NCBI GenBank assembly: GCA_030690755.1
Contig: JAUYGA010000051.1
Coordinates: forward strand, 1-11,869
Length of the DNA: 11,869 bases
Reading direction: 5' to 3'
From: Nanobdellota archaeon
GTDB lineage: Archaea > Nanobdellota > Nanobdellia > Woesearchaeales > JAUYGA01
Shown: positions 6,401-11,869 of the stretch, piece by piece
Position numbering within the stretch: position 1 is the first letter of the stretch
Layout of the letters: every line of letters starts with the position of its first letter
Notes under the pieces: model-generated
Seen by the model: only the letters and a program-made list of their open reading frames with translations
Database searches by the model: none
Told to the model about the DNA's origin: nothing
Translations under genes and position numbers: made by a program

Positions 6401-8542
6401 CTGACTTTTGGTGATAAATACATGATAGCAGTTCCTGGAACGCAGACATGCAGCGCAGGAAACACCTGGTCTAGCTGCACTCCTGTAAAACAAGTGGACA
6501 CTTCAGGACATTTTTCCTCGCCTTATTACGAATCCCCGACAGTCAGCTGCAGGGATTTCATATTTGATAACGGAAATATTGCCAGATGCACAGACAGAAC
6601 AGAAGTTAACTCTGACATATATCCAATAATTACGATGTCAGATAGTTTCGCATCAGGAATGGAATGTCCTGCTGGAGAAACACAAACATGCAGCGCAGGT
6701 CTTTTGCTGTGCAATGGAAAAATAAAAAGAATGTGTTATTCAGACCCTCCGAGCTGCGTAGATGCGGTATATTGCAACGATGCTACAGGCAGGAAAGAAG
6801 AGAAAAGTCCATACACGGAACCGCAGGAAATTCCTGTTCCCTTATTTGAGCCAATGCCTGCTCCAGATATATCTCAATTTCTTATGAGAGCAGGGGCAAG
6901 CGCAGGATGCATTTGTTCAGGAGGCATAGGTCTTGATTGCGGTTTAGGCACGCCTGATTATTATTATGTGGCCTGCACCAATGGATGCCTTGCAGGATAT
7001 TCATTTTGCAAAGATTATCCAGACCAAAATGCCCAGCCAACACCTGTTCCAAATCCTGCAGGCAATCTTTTAATTTACACAGCAACAGCCGGCGCAGGCA
7101 TAGCAGCAGGAGATGCGCTTTTCACATGGCTTGTTACAAATGGATACCTAGTATACAAAGGCGGTAAATTTGTCTTATGCGGCGTTACTATATTTGGCAC
7201 CCCCTTCCTGCCATTCGTAGACGAAGCAATAGCTTGCGGTTGGGCCGTCAGTCCATATTATCAGACAACAGAAAATGCAACGTATATACTACCTATGTCG
7301 ATAAATGTAGGCAATGTAACGCAGAATATGACTTTGATTTTTACAATAAAAAATGGCAACCTATCAAATGAGTTCACAATAGCCCCTCAGAATTCAGCGA
7401 ATAACATAACCTGCTACACAAACCGCGAATCAAACATGTCAATCTGCAAAATCGGCAACTATACTTTTGAAACAAAAAGCTTCAATAACATGCAGTCATC
7501 ATTCAATCTGCTGTGGAATGAACAAACCAATGAAAGCTATTACAGCATGTGCGACAGGTCAAATGCAACAGGAGAAACAAGCTGCATACTAACTAACGAT
7601 GTTATTAAATCTAAAGTAGAGCTGAATTGGGAAAAATCAGAATATTCATCTGTCCAAAAAGTGCCGAACCAGAAACTTCAGGCAATAGTCAAAAGCTACA
7701 CAGACCAGATTATTAACAAAACAATAAAAGAATTCGGCAACAGCACGCAAAAACCAACTGTAAAAATAAAATTAAGCGGCATGAAGTCTGATTCAAAATC
7801 CACGAGCTACTTCCAGGGATCTATTCTTGACACAATTTACATCGTACCTACGGAAAACTACAACTACATACTGAAAGAAAACACTGATTTGAACAGCGAT
7901 GCAGACAAGGAATTGAAAGTAATCCTAGCGCACGAAATCGGACATCTCAGCGGAACACAAAACGAGGGTGTTGCAGACTGGTTTGCCGAGAGCATCGCAT
8001 GGAATAAAACAATCGAGGCGCCGTCGCACAAGAAATTCCGCGAATATGTTGCATCAAACAAATTGCTCATAAACAATCTGCCGACATGCGAGGAATCAAG
8101 TTTTGACCCAATATCAAGCAATGCAAATGGAACTTACTATTGTGTTTTGAAAAATACGCAAGGACAGCAGGATCAGAATCAAGTTTACGAAGAATTGGTT
8201 ATGATCGACAGGGGCGCTACAGCCGACTTCCTTGAATGGACAAATAAAGTAAGCCCTCAATTGACTCAGAATAAAACAAGCCTGTACAAAATAACTTCCG
8301 GAATAGCCAATGAGTCAAAGTATAGCTGGTATGTGACAAAATGGAAACGCATCTATGATGACAGCAAAGCAGGAGACATAAACTTCGATGACGCAACAGA
8401 TGTCATGGACCTGTCAAAGCTTGGGAAAAACTTCAACACCAGAAAAGGCGATGAAAAATACGATCTGTTCAACGACATAAACAATGACGGAAGCATAGAT
8501 GTATTTGATCTTTCGATGATGGGAAAATCTTTCGGCAGGTGA
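3485..8542 (+). CDS. Secreted dockerin-bearing zinc metalloprotease with Cys-rich and FN3-like modules
   Basis: This 1685-residue surface protein carries a signal peptide or N-terminal anchor (hydrophobic core about 29-45, then a likely ATA cleavage site). Next are Cys-rich modules (about 50-290) and five FN3-like repeats starting near residues 291, 396, 496, 600 and 716. Each repeat has a W-x4-(D/N)P-(D/E)-x-DAI motif, perhaps calcium-binding. A second Cys-rich block (about 822-985) includes one GCLYNNPACGSGKKC unit like those of the next gene's product. A hydrophobic hairpin (1195-1218, 1229-1254) precedes eleven N-glycosylation sequons in about 165 residues. The zincin motif is H1483-E-I-G-H1487, with E1494 (NEGVAD) the likely third ligand. 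The C-terminal dockerin has both calcium loops intact: DINFDDATDVMD (from 1631) and DINNDGSIDVFD (from 1664). ATG 3485 is preferred over ATG 3437 because GGAGGTG lies four bases before it. The next gene starts four bases after the stop. Protease activity and substrate are inferred. Confidence 0.85.
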   Translation: MSKISESIAESEASSVKITKFKPTDSKFAFLCVLIFIVIFIIGVSIQEATAAMESCSTPGVKRCYSGNVESCQYFSGLSRYIWMVWQTCASGCNDATKQCNVGVCTNGQLQSQSCTSNGCSGQQKRTCSGGQWGSWGSCVKNDLCCGVSCGSNGYYCSDSYSEYRAYRCSSGSCSYSSSSSQYCSSGCDSTTGKCKQQTCSAGYKCQNSNYEGYQNSDCSWSNVNYCGAGSCGSWGASYCGGNNVVRARTCTDKGCSYSLNRCTSTTRSEIETLQVCGNKLCSNAQCVNRVPNPPTPTSPLNGQYVSTVNPTFSWQQGIDPDSDAITKNQLVVTRILDNAQVLNKEISASTSYTIQAGVDTTCCSNGQYRWKVRAYDGEKWSDFSSENTFTIQTNKAPNAPTGLRPNYDEIVSSFTPTFTWDQAIDPEGDAITKNTIILRYDDGTQIYTYQMNAGNSYTSQLSLSNGRFYRWQVSAYDGNTWGPSAEGRFKLDLQNQAPNPPIPLRPNTYTVVPTLTPELEWRQAINPENDAITQNKVIVREKVGIKTVVQQEFSARTNFWVPAITLSNNAEYEWCVYAFDGKSWSFRSEWQTFKTQSLNQAPNAPTPIFPKTTDYYVYSSNPTFTWQQASDPENDAIKTNRLYIKEWVPLGSPTAGKDVFNQEISARESFTIPAGYQYCCANKQKYVWQVFAYDGSSYGPGSEPQEFEPYLDFDKAPISPIMISPQDNSIVYSPPNVKWNPAIDPDGDAITDYKITIFRIRDATQVFSQEFSVSTSSTSYQLPDMFSNNTAYEIRMTAKANGKWGVNYIKARFTFIKIDVPVCNNECSPTDRRCSADSNGKPATQMCLKDANNCWKWSFPASCPSNYACNAGNCFPPSCVNDCTTEEEKICSGTTGYKVCAKTSQGCLKWSTVVNCFLDEQCSSTGSCVKTNTGCLYNNPACGSGKKCIMNQCIPTNFECNPGNNRTCSYNLTFGDKYMIAVPGTQTCSAGNTWSSCTPVKQVDTSGHFSSPYYESPTVSCRDFIFDNGNIARCTDRTEVNSDIYPIITMSDSFASGMECPAGETQTCSAGLLLCNGKIKRMCYSDPPSCVDAVYCNDATGRKEEKSPYTEPQEIPVPLFEPMPAPDISQFLMRAGASAGCICSGGIGLDCGLGTPDYYYVACTNGCLAGYSFCKDYPDQNAQPTPVPNPAGNLLIYTATAGAGIAAGDALFTWLVTNGYLVYKGGKFVLCGVTIFGTPFLPFVDEAIACGWAVSPYYQTTENATYILPMSINVGNVTQNMTLIFTIKNGNLSNEFTIAPQNSANNITCYTNRESNMSICKIGNYTFETKSFNNMQSSFNLLWNEQTNESYYSMCDRSNATGETSCILTNDVIKSKVELNWEKSEYSSVQKVPNQKLQAIVKSYTDQIINKTIKEFGNSTQKPTVKIKLSGMKSDSKSTSYFQGSILDTIYIVPTENYNYILKENTDLNSDADKELKVILAHEIGHLSGTQNEGVADWFAESIAWNKTIEAPSHKKFREYVASNKLLINNLPTCEESSFDPISSNANGTYYCVLKNTQGQQDQNQVYEELVMIDRGATADFLEWTNKVSPQLTQNKTSLYKITSGIANESKYSWYVTKWKRIYDDSKAGDINFDDATDVMDLSKLGKNFNTRKGDEKYDLFNDINNDGSIDVFDLSMMGKSFGR

Positions 8543-8543
8543 T
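8537..8543 (+). promoter_or_regulatory. Shine-Dalgarno overlapping the upstream stop codon
   Basis: AGGTGAT spans the TGA stop (8540-8542) of the protease gene and ends three bases before ATG 8547. It favours ATG 8547 over the later ATG at 8577 and points to coupled translation of the two genes. Confidence 0.7.
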
Positions 8544-8546
8544 GCA

Positions 8547-11186
8547 ATGAAAATCAATATCTCCAAAACAGGAAAGATGGAAGAAATTCAGAAACAGATT
8601 GTATGCTGGACTGCGTGTTGTTTAGTATTATTTATTTTGGCGGTGATATCCGCGCCGTCTGCTTTGGCAGCAAGCGATGCCGCAGTCTATTCAGAAGAAA
8701 AAAACATCACCATTGGAGAGGAAATATATATGCCTATAAAGATAGACAGCAGCAAGGAGATTTATGCATTTCAGTTTATTTTAAAATACGACCCGCAAGC
8801 ATTAGAAATACTCGATGTTCGGGAAGGTGATTTTCTCAAGAAAGACGGAAATTACCTAATCGGCTTTAAAAAACTGAATTCCACTGCAGGCATAATTGAT
8901 TTTTCGAGAACAAGAACAGAGGTTGAAAACGGAATCAAAGGATCTGGCAATCTTTCTGTATTGAGATTAAAAGGAAAAGCCGCAGGAAATACTATAGTGA
9001 TTTTCCAAAAACTTGACTTGGTTCAATATGTTGACTCAGAACCAATGCCTGTTAGAGTAAGTCATTCAAATCCTTCTGTAGATGTAATTGGAAGCGGATG
9101 CACATGCAATAATCCATCTTGTGGAACAAACTTCACATGCAATATTGCCAATAATTCATGCATCTTGAAAATAGGCTGTGATTACAACAATCCTCCATGC
9201 ACTGGAAATTACACTTGCAAAAATAACCAATGCGTCTTAAGACCTGGCTGCGCCTACAATTCATCGATTTGTAACATTAATCAAACTTGCAGCAGCAATA
9301 TCTGTATTCCTAAAACAGGTTGCGCATACAACAATCCTCCATGCGATCCAGGATATAGATGCAATAATAATGTCTGCGAAAGAATATATTGCGTGCAGGC
9401 AGGCGAAAAAATAATTAACAGGACAGATAACTGCTGTGTTGGTTTGACAAAAACAGAGTACTGTGAAGGCGAAGGCGATATCAAATGCGTTGCCCCGTCA
9501 TACATCTGCTTGCCTTGCGGAGACAGGATATGCGATTCGAAAAGCGGAGAGAACTATAAGACCTGCCCAATCGATTGCCCTGACAGGAACAAACCTGTCA
9601 TAGTATCAAAGAATCCTGCAGAAGAAAATGTTAAAGTTTCAAATACAGAATCCAAGATGTTTAATGTTACTGCTGTAGATAAAGAAGTAGCTAAACTAAT
9701 ATACACCTGGTTTTTAGACGGAAAACAGTCATCAACAGGACAGTCATATCTCTTCTACGGAAACCAGAATAACATAGGGAAACATCTTCTCTTGGTTAAA
9801 GTCAGCGATAGGACTTTCGAAACAGATGCTTCATGGAATGTTTATGTTGAAAAGTTAAGAGGCTGCGCATATAACGAGCCTCCTTGTGAAATTAATTTCA
9901 CCTGCAAAGATAATGTTTGCATTCCTAAAACAGGATGCGCTTACAATAATCCGCCATGCAACCCTAACCAAGATTGCGTGAACAATCAATGCGTCCCTAA
10001 AGCAGGCTGCCAGTACAATAATCCGCCTTGCAATCCTAATCAAGAGTGCGCAAACAATATTTGCGTTCCTAAAGCAGGATGCGCTTACAATAACCCTCCA
10101 TGCACTACAGGATACAAATGCGTGAATAATGCATGCGTTCCTCAGCAAGGATGTTCATTTAATGATTTGCCTTGTCCATCAGGGCAAACATGTTACAACA
10201 ACAAATGCTGGACAGAAAAACCTGGCTGTAATAATGGAGCTTTTACCTGCTCACCAGACCAGGAATGTGTTGATGGAAACTGCATATTAAAGAAAGGATG
10301 TCAATACAACAACCCTTCGTGCAATACAGGATTTAATTGCATAGCTAACATCTGTATTCCTATTGCTGGATGCAAATATAATAATCCTCCATGCAATTCT
10401 GACAGCGACTGCGTAGATAATGCTTGCGTAAGAAAATCAGGCTGCGCTTATTCCAATCCGCCCTGTGACTTGAATAAGGATTGCATAAACAATATCTGCG
10501 TTTCAAAAAAAGGATGCCAGTACAACAATCCTGTTTGCGATTCAGGCTTTGTATGCGCAAACAATAAATGCGTCATGATACCATCAAAACCAAACAGTCC
10601 TCCTGTCATAAAATCAATCACCCCTGATGGCAATGTCAAGATTGTAGAAGGAGCTTTGCAGATGAGTGCTGTTGCATATGATCCTGATGGAGATATTTTG
10701 CAGTACACTTGGTGGCTTGATGGCTCATCAATATACAAATCGAATCATTTTGAGACTGCATTAAAGCAAGGCAGTCATAAAGTTCGCCTTGATGTATCTG
10801 ACGGCAAAGGTGGGCGCGTCACTAAAACAATCAATGTAGAAGTAATAGCTGCTGCTCTAAGTGGAGGGATTGACTTATCTATAAGGGACATAAAAGCATC
10901 CCAGACAGCGCCAGGAATGCCTGTCAAGATAAACGCAGTCATTGAAAACACGGGCGATAAAGACGCTGACAATATAATTTGGGCTTTCGAATACGGAAGC
11001 ATAGCTGTACAAAGGTCTCCTAGACCTATAAGCATCAAAGCGCATTCATCTAAACAAGTAAACATAATGCAACCTTTTGATATTGTCGAAGAAAAAACAA
11101 TCAGATTCACAGCAGATCCTGACAACACAATCCCAGAATCAGATGAAAGCAATAATCAGAAAACAACTACTATCAATATAATCTAA
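8547..11186 (+). CDS. Secreted cohesin-domain protein with 24-residue Cys4 repeats, PKD-like and CARDB domains
   Basis: This 879-residue secreted protein is probably the docking partner of the preceding dockerin protease. The signal peptide has its hydrophobic core at about 18-36 and SALA-A cleavage near 41. The cohesin domain (about 44-182) shows IYAFQFILKYDPQALEILDV, GDFLKK, and the later SGNLSVLRLKGKAAGNTIV strand pair typical of the fold. Four Cys4 repeats follow (about 184-280). A Cys-rich segment includes CGDRICDSKSGENYKTC, like the CGxGxC-GE-CPxDC motif of many surface proteins. A PKD/Ig-like domain (about 350-437), ten more Cys4 repeats (439-678), a second PKD-like domain with DPDGD (about 684-770) and a CARDB adhesion domain ending near IPESDESNN complete it. 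No C-terminal anchor is visible. AGGTGAT (8537-8543) overlaps the upstream stop, so translation is probably coupled. It resembles a scaffold or stalk; binding to the neighbour is inferred from the modules and adjacency. Confidence 0.87.
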   Translation: MKINISKTGKMEEIQKQIVCWTACCLVLFILAVISAPSALAASDAAVYSEEKNITIGEEIYMPIKIDSSKEIYAFQFILKYDPQALEILDVREGDFLKKDGNYLIGFKKLNSTAGIIDFSRTRTEVENGIKGSGNLSVLRLKGKAAGNTIVIFQKLDLVQYVDSEPMPVRVSHSNPSVDVIGSGCTCNNPSCGTNFTCNIANNSCILKIGCDYNNPPCTGNYTCKNNQCVLRPGCAYNSSICNINQTCSSNICIPKTGCAYNNPPCDPGYRCNNNVCERIYCVQAGEKIINRTDNCCVGLTKTEYCEGEGDIKCVAPSYICLPCGDRICDSKSGENYKTCPIDCPDRNKPVIVSKNPAEENVKVSNTESKMFNVTAVDKEVAKLIYTWFLDGKQSSTGQSYLFYGNQNNIGKHLLLVKVSDRTFETDASWNVYVEKLRGCAYNEPPCEINFTCKDNVCIPKTGCAYNNPPCNPNQDCVNNQCVPKAGCQYNNPPCNPNQECANNICVPKAGCAYNNPPCTTGYKCVNNACVPQQGCSFNDLPCPSGQTCYNNKCWTEKPGCNNGAFTCSPDQECVDGNCILKKGCQYNNPSCNTGFNCIANICIPIAGCKYNNPPCNSDSDCVDNACVRKSGCAYSNPPCDLNKDCINNICVSKKGCQYNNPVCDSGFVCANNKCVMIPSKPNSPPVIKSITPDGNVKIVEGALQMSAVAYDPDGDILQYTWWLDGSSIYKSNHFETALKQGSHKVRLDVSDGKGGRVTKTINVEVIAAALSGGIDLSIRDIKASQTAPGMPVKINAVIENTGDKDADNIIWAFEYGSIAVQRSPRPISIKAHSSKQVNIMQPFDIVEEKTIRFTADPDNTIPESDESNNQKTTTINII
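9096..9388 (+). repeat. First block of 24-residue Cys4 repeats (four units)
   Basis: Four in-frame units follow the pattern GC-x6-C-x5-C-x4-C-x4, with the typical core YNNPPC. The first unit has a two-residue insertion. The repetition is conserved in protein sequence, while the DNA copies have drifted at third positions. Confidence 0.85.
9861..10580 (+). repeat. Second block of 24-residue Cys4 repeats (ten units)
   Basis: Ten units with a period close to 72 bases fill the block, each with cysteines spaced C-x6-C-x5-C-x4-C. The fifth and sixth units are the most divergent (GCSFNDLPC and GCNNGAFTC). Neighbouring units such as those at about 9933 and 10005 are the most alike, suggesting recent tandem duplication. 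Four cysteines per unit suggest two disulfides each and a rigid rod. Confidence 0.85.
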
Positions 11187-11188
11187 AC

Positions 11189-11322
11189 ATATGTGTATAG
11201 CATCATTAAGTCAAAATTCAATTAATCAAAAACAGCGATGAGCGTTGCGAGGGGATGCTCCCTACGGGAACGCAGCTCCATCAACAGCTACATCGAGAAT
11301 TTTGAAGATGCTATGCACATAT
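11189..11322. repeat. 134-base nested inverted-repeat element (structured RNA or MITE-like)
   Basis: The outer arms 11189-11204 and 11307-11322 pair over 16 positions with a single G-T pair. After a small asymmetric loop, TCAAAATTC (11211-11219) pairs with GAATTTTGA (11297-11305). Inside are CGATG/CATCG (11236-11240, 11291-11295), GCGTT/AACGC (11242-11246, 11269-11273) and CCC-TAC-GGG (11260-11268). The core is markedly more GC-rich than its surroundings. It starts three bases after the operon stop and is followed by A, not T, so it is not a normal terminator. It could be a 3'-end RNA structure, a non-coding RNA or a miniature inverted-repeat transposable element. Confidence 0.6.
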
Positions 11323-11335
11323 AAAAAAACAAACA

Positions 11336-11346
11336 ATTAAATATTA
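11336..11346 (+). promoter_or_regulatory. Candidate TATA box for the microprotein gene
   Basis: The sequence ATTAAATATTA lies about 45-50 bases before the start codon at 11390 and predicts a start near 11368, giving a short leader with the Shine-Dalgarno. Cotranscription with the operon is the alternative, because no plus-strand T-tract separates them. Confidence 0.35.
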
Positions 11347-11389
11347 GTTTGTAGTATGTTATTGATATATCAATTGAGAGGTGATTCTA

Positions 11390-11449
11390 ATGGGATGCTG
11401 CTGCTGCGCGCCTGCGCCAAAAAAGGCTGTAAAGAAAAAGAAGAAATAA
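11390..11449 (+). CDS. 19-residue microprotein with CCCC and a lysine tail
   Basis: The gene encodes MGCCCCAPAPKKAVKKKKK. Three things support it despite its size: a near-perfect Shine-Dalgarno, GAGGTGAT (11378-11385), ending four bases before the ATG; a clean TAA stop; and a T-rich termination tract directly after it. Four consecutive cysteines next to the N-terminus could bind metal, form disulfides or be lipidated. The proline/alanine hinge and the tail (seven of the last nine residues are lysine) would suit binding to nucleic acid, an acidic surface or the membrane. There is no signal peptide. I know of no family for it and assign no function. It lies just downstream of a cysteine-rich surface-protein operon, possibly by chance. 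Confidence 0.6.
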   Translation: MGCCCCAPAPKKAVKKKKK

Positions 11450-11450
11450 A

Positions 11451-11479
11451 ATTTTTATTTTTTTCTTTATTTTTTTATT
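11451..11479 (+). terminator. T-rich termination tract after the microprotein gene
   Basis: Several T-runs of five to seven bases directly follow the TAA at 11447-11449. This is the first strong T-tract on the plus strand after the surface-protein operon and may end both transcripts. Confidence 0.55.
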
Positions 11480-11534
11480 CAATATTTTATATTATTTCTT
11501 AATTGTTCTTTTATAGTCATAAACCACAGTTAAA

Positions 11535-11546
11535 TTTAAATATAAA
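11535..11546 (+). promoter_or_regulatory. TATA box of the tRNA-Ser gene
   Basis: TTTAAATATAAA lies about 25-30 bases before the first tRNA base at 11570, the expected archaeal spacing. Confidence 0.55.
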
Positions 11547-11591
11547 CCTGTTTCATTCATTTATCATAAGCCATGGTGGCACAACCTGGTA

Positions 11592-11628
11592 CTTTACAGG
11601 GCCGCAAGGCGTGCCCAAAAGCTGGAAA
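11592..11628 (+). other. Probable intron in the D loop of tRNA-Ser
   Basis: Removing these 37 bases restores a normal 11-base D loop. A C occurs at both junctions, so the boundaries could shift by one. The insert contains GGGC (11599-11602) and GCCC (11613-11616) that can pair, flanked by CTTT and AAAG, but this does not form a proper bulge-helix-bulge at the required junctions. Confidence 0.5.
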
Positions 11629-11644
11629 CTGCGCAGGATTGCTA

Positions 11645-11697
11645 GGCGTTTTGTCTCGAAAGTGCATAAAGATGCATAATCAACTCAGCGCACAAAG
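11645..11697 (+). other. Canonical-position (37/38) intron of tRNA-Ser
   Basis: This 53-base insert lies one base 3' of the anticodon and contains a TGCAT-AAAG-ATGCA hairpin (11663-11676). TTG of the anticodon loop can pair with CAA near the intron end, giving a relaxed rather than perfect bulge-helix-bulge. Confidence 0.65.
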
Positions 11698-11836
11698 ATC
11701 CTGTTTCCGCAAGGATTCCCCGGTTCAAATCCGGGCCATGGCGTTTATATTATAAAAGCAACGCCGCAAGCGGTAACTGTAAAGGCAAATTCCTGATTTT
11801 CTATTAAGATAACGTATATACTCAATCACCGCAATC

Positions 11837-11869
11837 TATTTATACTAGAGCTATCTATAGATAGCTATG
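11837..11869 (+). promoter_or_regulatory. Promoter with an 18-bp palindromic operator before a probable leaderless gene
   Basis: The TATA box TATTTATACT (11837-11846) is followed by the perfect 18-bp palindrome AGCTATCTATAGATAGCT (11849-11866). An ATG occupies the last three bases of the window, at the distance where transcription would start. A dimeric repressor on the palindrome would block the start site. The ATG is probably the first codon of a gene lying beyond the window. Confidence 0.5.

Larger units (their letters stand above)
11570..11743 (+). tRNA. tRNA-Ser(GCU) gene with two insertions
   Basis: The acceptor arms GCCATGG (11570-11576) and CCATGGC (11736-11742) pair fully, with discriminator G73 as in serine tRNAs. 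The T arm is CCCGG-TTCAAAT-CCGGG (11719-11735). The D stem is GCA (11579-11581) with TGC (11630-11632), and the D loop has the conserved A14, GG and A21. The anticodon stem is CAGGA (11634-11638) with TCCTG (11699-11703), loop TTGCTA plus A, giving anticodon GCU at 11641-11643. The long variable arm (11704-11718) has a TCC-GCAA-GGA hairpin, as required of a type II tRNA. Two stretches must be removed: about 37 bases in the D loop (11592-11628, or shifted by one) and 53 bases between positions 37 and 38 (11645-11697), the canonical archaeal intron site. CCA is not encoded. Confidence 0.82.

Noticed and set aside
6175..6501. Antisense frames of 60-125 codons under the two large genes, including 10775-11152 and 9855-10148
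   Set aside because: They are mirror images of cysteine-rich or repeat coding sequence, lack ribosome binding sites and carry no recognisable domain.
9861..10580. Regular 72-base repeats that could suggest a CRISPR array or satellite DNA
   Set aside because: The period is 24 codons in an open frame, the copies differ mostly at third positions while cysteines are kept, and there are no unique spacers between identical repeats. These are protein repeats.
11231..11300. Box C/D or H/ACA guide RNA inside the hairpin element
   Set aside because: GATGA resembles a C box, but no matching D box (CUGA) is placed near the other end, and no ACA lies at the right distance after a stem.
11573..11755. A 60-codon open frame on the plus strand
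   Set aside because: It lies inside the tRNA-Ser gene and its translation has no protein character.

Overview
The window reads as archaeal DNA. TATA boxes sit about 25 bases ahead of probable transcription starts, two genes look leaderless, Shine-Dalgarno sites match the archaeal 16S tail (GGAGGTG, GAGGTGAT), and there is a two-module Lrp/AsnC regulator and a type II tRNA-Ser gene interrupted at the archaeal intron position 37/38. The AT-rich composition, tiny proteins and huge cysteine-rich surface proteins suggest a DPANN-type lineage such as Woesearchaeota, but that placement is inference.

Layout. Bases 1-1240 hold the end of an upstream transcript, a 94-residue parvulin prolyl isomerase and a VTT/DedA-family membrane protein with an elaborate promoter. 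On the minus strand, 1260-2731 holds a small unknown gene broken by an in-frame TAG, then a tandem Lrp/AsnC regulator. Bases 2732-3484 are a 750-base AT-rich divergent region with several inverted repeats and a possible long structured leader. Bases 3485-11186 are a tight two-gene operon of two very large secreted proteins. Bases 11187-11569 hold a 134-base nested hairpin element and a 19-residue microprotein gene (MGCC-CC... plus a lysine tail). The last part has a tRNA-Ser(GCU) gene with two insertions, and an 18-bp palindrome lying between a TATA box and an ATG at the window edge.

The main result is the operon. The first protein (1685 aa) has a signal peptide, cysteine-rich modules, five fibronectin-III-like repeats, a hydrophobic hairpin, a glycosylation-rich segment, an HEIGH zinc-protease motif and a C-terminal dockerin with two complete calcium loops. 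The second (879 aa) starts, after its signal peptide, with a cohesin domain and continues with fourteen 24-residue Cys4 repeats, two PKD-like domains and a CARDB domain. Adjacent cohesin and dockerin partners suggest that the protease docks on the cysteine-rich stalk outside the cell: a non-cellulosomal, cellulosome-like protease assembly in an archaeon. The two proteins also share the same Cys4 repeat, which supports a common structural role. The target of the protease, and whether the microprotein and hairpin downstream belong to the same transcript, are open.
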